NCBI GenBank assembly: GCA_022559845.1
Contig: CM040121.1
Coordinates: 348,352,243-348,416,242 of the forward strand
Origin: Amorphophallus konjac
Lineage: Eukaryota; Streptophyta; Magnoliopsida; Alismatales; Araceae
Reading direction: 5' to 3'
DNA length: 64,000 nt
A model generated the notes under the pieces. It ran no database searches, was not told where the DNA came from, and saw only the letters and a program-made list of their open reading frames with translations. Below are positions 55,225 to 64,000 of the stretch, in pieces. The translations under genes were made by a program, and so were the position numbers. The first letter of the stretch is position 1. Each line of letters opens with the position of its first letter.

Positions 55225-57268
55225 AATGGACCCCATTCATTATCTGTTGGAAAAGCCAGTCCTTTCAAGTCGGCTAGCTCGCTGACAAAGCTTTCTTTCC
55301 CAGTTCGACATCACCTTCATTGTGCAGAAAGCAATCAAGGGACATGCTATTGCCGAGTACTTGGCTCATTCTCCTATCCCTCGCACCGATTTCATCCAGG
55401 ATGAATTCCCCGATGAACACCTGGCGGTGATTACTCATCTTCCTTACTGGTCTCTTCATTTCGATGGTGCTCTTAATTCCCAGGGCAGTGGAATCGGCGC
55501 CGTTCTCCTTACTCCAGAAGGGGTAACTATCCCCGTGGCATATCAACTCTCATTTTCCGCCACCAATAATATAGCCGAGTATGAGGCTCTCCTTGCCGGT
55601 CTGAAGCACGCCTACATCTTGGGCGCGCGATACCTTAACATCATAGGAGACTCTCAGCTGGTGCTGCGGCAAGTTTTGTCGACTTACCGCACCCGCGACC
55701 CTAAGCTCAAACCCTACCAGGATCTGGTCACGCTCTTGGCCAGGCAATTCAGGAAACTCGTCTATATTCACACTCCTCGTTCTCAGAATATCTTGGCCGA
55801 TGCCCTTGCGTCGCTCGCCTCTTCCCTATCACTTCGCCTAAGTCGCGCCACCGAGACCATTGTGGTCCAAAGGTTAGATGTTCCTTCTCTTCAGGATCCC
55901 TGGTTTGACAATCTTAGAATGTCTGTAGAGAAGAAAATAGAAAGGGAGGAGACAAAAGAAGTTTCATTAACTAAGCTCGAGGAGATCATTGAAGATGAAG
56001 AACTGCCGTGGTTTTATGAGATCGAGCAATACTGCAAGGATGGTACATTTCCGGAAACGGCCAATGCTGAGCAGCGAAGAGCCATTAGAAGAGTCGCCGC
56101 AAGATACACGATCATTGCAAGTGAATTATATAGGCAGGCGCTGAATGGAGTTCTAATGAGGTGCCTAGATGACAAAGAAGCTTGGAAAGTTGTAGAAGCA
56201 GCCCACTCCAGCGAGTGTGGAGGGCATGTGAATGGACAGGCGTTGGCAAAGAAGATTCTTAGGCAGGGCTATTACTGGCCAACTCTAGAAGAAGATTGCT
56301 CCACCTATGTCCGTAAGTGTCTTCAGTGTCAAATCCATGCCGACAAAATCCATGCTCCGGCCTCTTCTCTTCATCCTATTACGGCCCCCTGGCCATTTTC
56401 TATGTGGGCATTTGATATCATCAGACCCCTCGGTGATCCGAATTCTGCTGTTAAACAGAAATCCTTCATTCTGACGGCTACGGAGTACTTTACCAAGTGG
56501 GCTGAAGCTGAAGCTTATGCAGAAATCAAAGCCGCCACAGTATGCCGCTTCATCGTGAAGAACATTATCTCGCGGTTCGGGGTGCCAAGCGATATCGTCA
56601 CCGACAATGGGCCTCAATTCGTCTCACAAGAACTCCAGGACCTCTGTAAGAAATTCAATATAGTTTTGCATCATTCATCACCATACTACCCCCAAGGTAA
56701 TGGCCAGGCTGAGGCCACGAATAAAACCCTTCTTAAAATTATCAAGAAAACATGCGAATCACATAAATTTGCTGATTGGGCCGACAAATTGATAGAAGCT
56801 CTATGGGCTTATCGCACCTCCGTCCGCACTCCCACAGGGCAGACTCCCTTTGCCCTCACCTATGGAATGGAGGCGGTACTCCCGTATGAAATTCTGATCC
56901 CTTCCCTAAGGGTGCAGCTGGATAAGGAACTTAATCTTGACGAACGTCGAGAGGCGTTGCTAGTCCAGCTGGAACTCTTAGACGAGAAGAAGTTGAATGC
57001 GGCTAATCATGTTTCAGTATATCAAAAGCGCATCTCACGATATTTTCAAAAGAAGGTCATCGAAAGGAAATTTCAAGTGGGTAATATGGTGTTGAAACGT
57101 AAATTCACCAGGTCAGCAGGCCCCAGGTCTAAGCTGCAACCCAACTGGGAAGGGCCCTTCGTAATCAAAGAAGCCTATCCGGGCAATGCGTATCGTCTAA
57201 TTAATGCGGAGGGAGAGGAATTGCCAAACCCGTGGAATGGGTTGTATTTAAAACATTTTTATCCATAA
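55225..57268 (+). pseudogene. Tat Gypsy second RNase H and integrase
   Basis: This resumes the pol frame after the CACTA. A TGA at 55283-55285 replaces the Trp usual in the LARW motif; thereafter 648 codons are open. The second, archaeal-like RNase H spans about 55448-55840 (WSLHFDGALNSQGSGIGAVL, NNIAEYEALLAGLKHA, GDSQLVLRQ, ILADALASLAS). The integrase has an HHCC start (HSSECGGHVN ... CLQCQIH), a catalytic core with AFDIIRPLG, VTDNGPQFVSQE and YYPQGNGQAEATNKTL, and a C-terminal DNA-binding part (FQVGNMVLKRKF, NWEGPFVIKEAYPGNAYRL). It ends with GLYLKHFYP at 57268. Confidence 0.93.
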
Positions 57269-58633
57269 AAATAAAACCAGTAAACAGCTCGATGGCAGGG
57301 CATACCCCCACCAAATTACGAAAGGAGGACCTAGGTTCAGCATCTCACACACTACACGACCCCGTGGCTCGGCATTCCCTCATGCTACCCGACACCGTTT
57401 CTCCTTTGGCCATGCTCGGGGAAGGTGGAGATCCTTGTATTTCCTCTCTCTCGGTTGAAGATAGGGGCAAGTGATGAATAAGGGGGCGAGAACCGACCCA
57501 AATCCCCCCATTAAACGAGGTCTCAAATAGGGGCAATCCGTTAAGACCTCACTCCGCAAAAAAAGAAAGAAAAGGAAAGCAAGAAGAAAAAGAAAGAAAA
57601 GGGGCAAAATCAAAACATAAAGCCGAAAGCACAAAGCTCGAAGCTCCCCAAATATCCAAAGGATGCAACTAGGCATGGCAAGAGTGGCAGTACAGTTTTC
57701 CCGCGGGACGTTATGAGCCCGGTCGCATGCGTGCCTAGAGCGGGTGAAGGTTCGATAACGGATACAAAGCCCCGGCGCAACAGACCGGATTCTTTAAAGA
57801 GGGGGGGTGTCCTGGGAAAGAACTCAAGCCCTAAAAACCTCTGCACCTATCGTCAGCTTTCCTACTCAATCTTTTTTTATTTTCCCAAGGAATGAATCCC
57901 ATCCCGGGTATGGCCTCAGCAGAAGCACCGTTGAGCAAAGTTGACCCCGATCACGGGCGGTGGTCCCCCTTCCTGCACGCACTGAGCCTTAGAATTCCAT
58001 AGCAAGACGAGGAGGTCCCTACTATTGAGACCCGAGCTGGTTTCAAAACCCAAAAAAAATCGAATGTTTCAAAACCCAAAAAAATCGAATATTTCAAAAC
58101 CCAAAAAAGTCGAATATTTCAAAACCCAAAAAAGTCAAATATTGCAAAACCCAAAAAAATCGAATATTTTAAAACCTAAAAAAAATCAAATATTTCAAAA
58201 CCCAAAAAAAAATCAAATATTTCAAAATCCAAAAAGATTGAATATTTTCAAAATCCAACAAAAAAAATCAAATATTCCAAAAAGCAAATACATCTTGCAT
58301 TCATCTGCATTTCTCGCATCTTGATATTCGCCTATTTAATAAGGCTCAACCCCTTGACCAAAAATCAAGAAAGGGTCACCTCCTACCTTGCTATAGGCAA
58401 GGGGCTAAGCCTAAAATAGATTTAACCTGTTTCATGTTTGCATGTGTACAGGGGCAGGTTGGAAGGGCAGTTGGCTCGAGACCATGTGAATATTCAATCC
58501 TCATTTTGGCCTATGTAATCACATCACATCATAATCAAGTCACAAGGCTCAAACTCAATCTCATCAAATCTTATTCATTTCATATGTCAAGCTACAAAAT
58601 CCCATCCCATGTCATCATAAAAACAAGAGAAAA
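57269..58633 (+). other. Post-integrase spacer with AT-rich repeat
   Basis: No gene is seen. The segment 57720-58000 shares blocks with the reverse complement of 4800-5075. At 58040-58290 a loose repeat of about 25 bp (TTTCAAAACCCAAAAAAATC) occurs some nine times, homologous to 4640-4790. The short frame at 58025-58324 simply reads this repeat. Confidence 0.6.
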
Positions 58634-60162
58634 TCACTCAGTCCGCCGCTGGGCATCCCCGCGAGGACGTATCTCTCTCAGCTCCCTAAGGTAAGCCCGT
58701 CGAGTCTCTGGAGCCTCCTCGACCTCTGCTGGTAGGGTACGCACCCTACTTACCTCCCACATGAGTAGCGCACTCCTGACCGCCTGCTCGTCCTCCTCTG
58801 TCCCGATCCTCCGTGCCTGTAGCATGGGAAGGTGGGGTAGCGTAGGTAGCACCGTCCGGGGTAGTCCAATCTGCAAGTAGCATCTGTGTGGGCTGTACAT
58901 CGCTAAGGCAGTGTCACTCACGAGCCTCAAGTCCAAGCCGGCTCTCCTCGGTAGCATGAGGGTGGTGTCGTGGAGGAAGTCCGGGCGCATCACAAACCTG
59001 TCCAGGGGCAGCCTGTTGATGTACGGGCGCCACTCGTCCCTGGTCTTCAGCTCAGCTGTCCTGCACTCAACCTGCGGAGAAAACCTGAAGGCGCCTCCTA
59101 TGAAGTAAAGGGGATGGCTCCCAAAGATCCTGCTAACTGAAGTAATGTCCTCCCTTAGGGTAAACTTCATCCTAACTCCCATCCAGCACTCCAATAGGAT
59201 CATTGAACCAAAGAGAGGACCTCCTAAGGCTGCTGAAGTAAGACCCTCATACAAATAAGCTAAGACAGCCTGAGAGATGGAAAGTCCCCGCCAAAGGCCG
59301 CTAATGGTGCTGAGTAATGGGATCTCTAGGACATGGTCAGCGGAAGGGAAAAGGATGGCCCCGCATAGGCAGATGGACGCAGCTTTGGCTATGGCTTCAA
59401 CCCACCCGCACTTATTCCGGCAATGCTCCACTACCCACTGGCTCAGAGGAAGGAGGTGAATGTGACGAGGACCTACACAGGCGCGAACATCCCCGCTGTC
59501 AGGTATAAATTCCCCTAGGATGAGTGTTGGATCTATAGGGGCAACGATATGGCATATCAAGTCTTCCTCCCCCACCTTGGACCTAGGGAGCCCGAAGTAT
59601 GTCTCTACCTCCTCTAACAGGATGGTGGCCTCAAAAGATGGGAAGAAGAAAGTGTGGGTCTGAGGGTGCCAAATCTCCATCAGAGCAGAGATACTATGCC
59701 AGTCTAAGGAAAGTTTAGGGTAATTCTGACCTAGAACTAAGAGGGAGTGTAGGTGCCAGGATTTGAGAAGGTGAGTCACCCCGAGGGGCAATGCACGGAC
59801 CATGGGAGCCACCCACTTTAAACTAGAAAAGCGTCTCGGGCCGGGGAGAAGCTGAGAAGAGGAAAATGCTAAGGATGTAAGGAAATATCAGGGAAATTGA
59901 GAGAAATTACATATATTCTGATCTAACTTACCTCTCTCGTAGAGGAGGCACTGAGATGACGAGGAATCAAGTTTAGCCGTTGGATCACCTCCCGCTCCTT
60001 TCTAGCTGGTCTCGGCCCTTCAAAGGGCACTCCCTCCGCAAAACTTCCATCAAAGGCCCTCTTCATGATGATCGGGTGATAGGAATCAAAAGGTTTTAAG
60101 CCTGGGGATATGAAGGATGTGTGGGTTGAGGGTCCAGGCCCCCTACTATTTATAGGGTCCAT
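58634..60162 (-). CDS. Antisense spliced gene, plant mobile-domain/DUF7745-like protein
   Basis: Exon 1 runs 60162-59932 (ATG at 60162) and exon 2 runs 59851-58634, with a GTAAGT donor and a TTCTCAG acceptor; the joined frame has about 482 codons without a stop. ILLEEVETYFGLP and the surrounding pattern (a Trp-rich start with ISALMEIWHPQTHTFFFPSF) resemble the domain found in plant transposon-linked DUF7745/mobile-domain proteins. That assignment is from memory of the pattern, not a search. The C-terminus is basic (RPRGDAQRRTE). It lies antisense between pol and the expected 3' LTR of the Tat element, a place where some Tat elements carry antisense ORFs. Function unknown. Confidence 0.65.
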
Positions 60163-60295
60163 CGGGAAGCCTAAACCTTTTGGGATTAGGCTCGGATAAG
60201 TCTAAGACGGGCTAAGATAGGGTTATGATAAGTGCAAATCATCCTACCCGCGGGCTGGGGACTCTCCAGGGAGTCCCCATTCGAGCAAATAGGAA

Positions 60296-60510
60296 GTCCA
60301 CTTGGACGATCTTACGATAGACCGTCCATGTTAATGTACGGCCCATCATCAACCGTTCATCTCTCTAAGAAAGTCCGAGCCCAGCCTCTTATGCGGCCTA
60401 TAATATGCCGCTCAAATGTTATTACGGTCTGTGTTGAACCGTTCTAACTCAATCGATGCGGTCTTTGGAGAACCGCCCTTCTCGATAAGCGGCTTTGGGA
60501 GAACTGCCCA
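60296..60510. repeat. Mini-hairpin family, middle cluster
   Basis: Six short inverted repeats lie in about 215 bp between the two antisense genes, including TACGGCC...ACCGTTC and GCGGCC-TATAATAT-GCCGC (about 60393). They are of the same type as at 28711-30745 and 63485-63860, here with more stem mismatches. Confidence 0.65.
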
Positions 60511-60561
60511 TATGCTCTGCCCCCAATCACCCTACTACACTCATGTCTCAGTCATTTGGCG

Positions 60562-60890
60562 CACTCATCTCACTCAAGTCGGCGTGTGCGTCACTCATCT
60601 CACTCAGGTCGGCGTTGGCGCACTCATATCACTCAGGTCGGCGCGGGCGTCACTCATCTCACTCAGGTCGGCGTGTGCGTCACTCATATCACTCAGGTCG
60701 GCGCGGGCGTCACTCATCTCACTCAAGTCGGCGTGTGCGTCACTCATCTCACTCAGGTCGGCATTGGCGCACTCATATCACTCAGGTCGGAGTGTGCGTC
60801 ACTCATCTCACTCAGGTCGGCGTGTGCGTCACTCATCTCACGCAAATCGGCGTATGCGTCACTCATCTCTCTCGGGCTAGGCACACTCCT
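60562..60890. repeat. 30-bp tandem repeat, about ten copies
   Basis: The unit CACTCATCTCACTCAGGTCGGCGTGTGCGT starts at 60562 and 60592 and continues to about 60880. Variants are CATATC, GCGCGGGC and two 29-bp units. Because 30 is a multiple of three, several frames stay open; these are not genes. It lies just beyond the 3' end of the antisense mobile-domain gene. Confidence 0.92.
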
Positions 60891-60971
60891 CGAACTCATT
60901 TCATCCACTCATGCATGCATACATACATTCATCCACAAAGCAAGCAAAAAAAAAGAATAGGCACATCACTA

Positions 60972-63900
60972 TCATTTCACACCATGTACAAAAGATGGGC
61001 CCAGTACAAATAAGTCAAGCAGCTCCCTCTCCCTGGCCCCCGTCGCTGTCCCCCTCACCCTCTGCCTCTTTGGAGGAGGCATCGCTGAAGTCGCCTCGTC
61101 ACGCTGACGTCGCCGGCGCCGCTCATCCTCCTCGTTCCTCCGCTGGCCGGAGGAACCCGTGAAAAAACTCCTCACAGAGCCGTGAGTGCCGTGACTGCCA
61201 CTCGGAGTCCCGCTGCGCGATCGCCGGCTCATCTCTCTAAAAACCCGTAACTCTCCATTCAGCCCGGACATCTCAATCAGAGCACGATCCCGCTCCGCTC
61301 GAACTCGCACCAACTCCGCCGCATCCGCCCGGAGTCGGTCTAGCTCATGCCGAAGGAGTGCCATCTCCACCGTGCCCGCTGGCTGGCTCAGCGCAACCTC
61401 CTCTCGCACACGGGCTGCCTCCTCCCTAGCCGCTACTTGGCTCTGCTCCAACTCCGCCCGCAGGCGGGACAGCTCGGACGTCTGCATTCACACGTCATTG
61501 TCAGTTGGTCACATTTCATACATTTCATAAGCATAAATAAGCAAAGGGGAAGTTTAGAGTTGCGTACCCTCTCCACGAGTGCCACCTCGGCCGCCTTGGC
61601 CCGCTCTACCATCCGAGTGAAGTCCGCGTCCCGCTCGGCTCGGTCTGCTGGAGTCTGGACGGAGGAGGAAGAAGGAGCGTCTGGTCCCGCCCTCTGAGCA
61701 CCCTCGGCGCGCTGCATCCAAATACTCCAGGTCAGTCATAGGCATAATCATAATCATATAGAATTGCATAATTTAAAGAGTCTAAGGTCTAGAAAACTCA
61801 CCAGTAGGGCCAGGGCCTGCCGGGCCTCGTCTCTCTCCCGGATGGTGGAGTGCAGGAGTCCCTGCAACTCTGCCACTCGTCCTGCAGGGTCGACCTACAT
61901 TTAAAAGTCCTTGTTAGTGCGTCATTCATAAGCATAATAGACAAAGTTTAAGTTTAGAAGTCGTACCGGTCGGTGGGTGCCTCGGAACACCTGGTCCCGG
62001 TAGTGCCGTGCGTATGCAGTGTAGTACGCGCTGTCGCTCTCTGCCCGGGCGGTCACCACTCGCCCCCGCGCAGCCCAGTCAGCGACCTGCTCGGCGTTCC
62101 TCGCTGTCCAGTCGTACGCCTCGCGGAGTCCCCGGGTCATCCTCGTCACCCGCTCCCCCGCCTTCTCAGGCGTAGGGAACTCTACGGCCGGCTGATGGAC
62201 CCCGATGGTCCTCATCACCAACCTGAAGTACAATGGCTCCACCACATTCATGCAGTGAAGCCACACGTCCCGGCCAGAGAAGGCCAAGGCCTCGGTCACC
62301 CACGGCTGACCCTCCGGGCTCTCCTCCGTGTAAGGAGTCCACCGTACCTGCAAGGAATAGGAAACTGCATCAGCATCATAATCATGAAAGAATAGCATGT
62401 AATTAAGAGTCTGAGTCTAGAAGCATACCGAGGTGTACGGTAGAGTGTCCAGGTCATCCTGCAGCTCCCGGACCTGCCTCCTCAAGGCCATCATTTCCCG
62501 AGGTGCTGTCCACCTCCGTACGATCGGCAGGAGCCCAGGGCGGGTCTCCTCGCCTCTGCCCAACCCACATAGGCGCACGTAGGCCCACACCTGTACCACA
62601 AGGTCATGTCAGCATTTAGCAAAGCATATAGGGTTGCATAATTGAGTCTAGGGAAGAGAGTCACACCTGGAGTAAGGGGGAGAAGCCCCCAAGCATCGTC
62701 CGACGCGCTGTCGAACTGAGAGTGTCAAAGAGGAAGGCGAGGACCGCCGCTCCCCAAGCATAGTCACCTACGTGCTCGAGCTCCTGGAGGAAAGGGAGGA
62801 AGCGACAGCTCATCACGTCCACCCGAGTGGAGAAGAGAAGCCGCCCGAACATCAGCATCAGGAACCGTCTCAGCACTCTGTCCGCCTCAGGTCCTGGTCC
62901 CGCAGCAATCCTCGGTCTCCCCAGCCCCACGAGCCGCTCCAAGTGCTCCTCCGGTCGCTCCCCGACCGCAACTCCCGCTCGTCGTAGCCCCAGGCTGTCC
63001 TGGAGAGCAGCCCGGGGAAGGAGGGTCGACTGCCTCTCGGGGCGCCGCAGCTGTAGGCCGAGCAACTCCCGAGCCATCCCCCGGTAGTCAGGAAAAGTAG
63101 TCCCGCTAACCGGTGACCCGTGCACGCGTAGGCCAGTAAGCCTGGCCACGTCCTCCAATGTAGGGACCATGTGCCCCCACGGAAAAAGGAACGTCCGACT
63201 CACTGGATCCCAGCGGTCGTGCAGGGCATAGAGCAGAGCTGCGTCAAAACGACACACCTCAATACTCAGGAAGGGGGCGAACCCCATGGCAGTCAACCGC
63301 TCCCTCTGGAAGTCCGGCAGTGCCAGGTACACTGCACGGACCTGCAGCCAGGAGGTACGGGTCCTACACTTTCCCTACATTCATCCATCTCATTTATGTT
63401 AGTCATTTAGTTTCATGTTTTGTTTCATTTAAATAACATTCTCAAAGCCCAATTCTTGATTTGAAGAATGGTTACCCATGAACCGCTCGACATGTGAGCG
63501 GCCTCTCTCAAACCGTTCTATTTCTAAGGTTCCCCGTTTTGAACGGCCTATCTCTAACCGTCTTTTTGCCCCTCTTCCTAAGGAGTAACGGCCCACCTTT
63601 GGCCGTATGGATTGACGACGGTCCTGTGAGGACCGTATTGTTTTGCCTTGGTTGCATGTTTGAGCGGACCTATATGGTCCGTCTACCTTTTGAACGGTGA
63701 TAGCCTCACCGTATTGGTGTTTTGGTGGCCCGTTGGTTGTGTGAGTTTGAACGGCGCTGCCTAGGCCGTGTTTAGTTGGGGCGGTCCTATGTGGACCGCA
63801 TTATTTTACCGCGTGGTTTCTGCTGAACCGTTTCACCGTCGCCGCCCCCGACGACGGTGAACGCCCCCCAGCCGGCTGGGAGACCTCCATGGCCCCCTAA

Positions 63901-64000
63901 ATTGGCCTCTAGGCATCTCCCCCCTAAAAAAAGCCCCTAAGCTAGCATGCATTAAACGAAATTAAAGAAAATGAGGGGCGGGGAGGCCTACCTCGGCATC
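60972..64000 (-). CDS. Antisense spliced gene with plant mobile domain (PMD) and coiled coil
   Basis: Inferred exons in transcription order: (beyond window)-63992, 63374-62667, 62590-62429, 62347-61967, 61894-61802, 61711-61568 and 61481-60972. All internal exons are multiples of three and every intron is phase 0 with GT-AG ends. At least 665 codons are open with no stop. The first full exon carries a plant mobile domain pattern (LPDFQRERLTAMGFAPFLSI, then GHMVPTLEDVARLTGLRVHG). The middle exons are helical, and the last exons form a long coiled coil (LSRLRAELEQSQVAAREEAA). A Ser/Arg-rich tail ends near PPPKRQRVRG, a possible nuclear signal. PMD occurs in the host MAIL1/MAIN proteins and in transposons. 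It is encoded opposite to the Tat element. Confidence 0.75.
63485..63860. repeat. Mini-hairpin family, 3' cluster in intron 1 of antisense gene
   Basis: About ten hairpins lie in 375 bp. The most regular have a 7-bp stem and a 5-nt loop: ACGGTCC-TGTGA-GGACCGT (63618-63636), ACGGTGA-TAGCC-TCACCGT (63694-63712) and GCGGTCC-TATGT-GGACCGC (63781-63799). CGGACC-TATAT-GGTCCG (63665-63681) is similar with a 6-bp stem. The CGG/CCG base is fixed, while the three inner pairs change together on both arms. Confidence 0.85.

Larger units (their letters stand above)
28492..64000 (+). mobile_element. Large Tat-lineage Gypsy retrotransposon, split by CACTA, runs off window
   Basis: It likely starts at TGTTGACACCCG (28492). 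It carries an LTR/leader with a TATA box, gag-protease-RT-RNase H (31379-37368), and then, after the CACTA insertion, a second RNase H and integrase (55225-57268). A long 3' region to the window end carries two spliced genes on the opposite strand. A second RNase H between the classical one and the integrase is a known trait of the Tat lineage, and antisense ORFs between pol and the 3' LTR are known in some Tat elements. The 3' LTR is not reached, so the element without CACTA exceeds 17.6 kb. Confidence 0.85.

Noticed and set aside
60562..60890. Possible CRISPR-like array
   Set aside because: Units are directly adjacent 30-bp copies without unique spacers, and the context is a plant retrotransposon.
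60416..61013. Three overlapping 130-170-codon plus-strand frames
   Set aside because: They read the 30-bp tandem repeat (CACTCATCTCACTCAGGTCG) in three frames. Low-complexity translation, not genes.
1..64000. tRNA or rRNA genes
   Set aside because: I looked for conserved tRNA A/B boxes and rRNA core sequences by eye and saw none apart from primer-binding sites complementary to tRNA ends. A dedicated tRNA scan was not possible.

Overview
This window looks like nuclear DNA from a flowering plant. It is a pile of nested transposable elements with no ordinary host gene. The evidence is plant-type Ty1/Copia (Sirevirus) and Ty3/Gypsy (Tat and chromovirus) proteins, a CACTA (En/Spm) transposon with TNP2 and Transposase_24 genes, LINE fragments with poly(A) and target-site duplications (TSDs), a captured auxin-response-factor exon, and plant-specific mobile-domain proteins. 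I cannot name the species.

Layout. 1-3429: minus-strand Copia element (gag end plus one long LTR whose U3 is an array of a short motif). 3430-9745: a minus-strand gag-carrying Gypsy derivative without a visible pol, interrupted by two LINE insertions (3621-4274, minus; 6892-8569, plus), each with a 15-17 bp TSD. 9746-16936: a plus-strand Tat-like Gypsy (3.2 kb LTR, PBS, decayed gag), inserted into the gag of the previous element. 16937-26205: a Sirevirus with a 1843-bp 5' LTR, eight in-frame stops before an open 863-codon integrase-RT-RNase H, several polypurine tracts, and a 3' LTR cut after 156 bp. 26206-28491: LTR-like promoter region of an unclassified element. 28492 to beyond 64000: a large Tat Gypsy element (LTR/leader, gag-pol in one frame with four stops, second RNase H, integrase, and a 3' region carrying two antisense spliced genes).

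The Tat pol is split by a 17,856-bp CACTA element (37369-55224) with 30-bp near-perfect TIRs and a 3-bp AAT TSD. Inside it are: subterminal CAGACGGA motifs; a 95-bp minisatellite; an ARF gene fragment with an intron-exon boundary; a G-rich minisatellite; a deleted chromovirus; three fold-back hairpins; a TNP2 gene (four exons, two homopolymer frameshifts and one stop); and a Transposase_24 gene. The last is intact over 16 inferred exons (589 codons). Its proline-rich section is encoded by a tandem array of 57-nt symmetric exons repeating every 123 bp. Its last intron holds exactly 26 copies of a 179-bp satellite.

The signals I rate most worth following are: (1) dozens of mini-hairpins with co-varying stems in the LTR/leader and 3' region of the Tat element; (2) the antisense plant-mobile-domain gene (60972 to the window edge), with all introns in phase 0 and no stops; (3) the exon array and intronic satellite in the CACTA element; (4) the motif AAGTCTATACA, shared by a Copia U3 array and an intron of the CACTA transposase; (5) CACTA-borne hairpins just upstream of TNP2. 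Gene models were made by eye from splice signals and frame continuity, and no database search was run.
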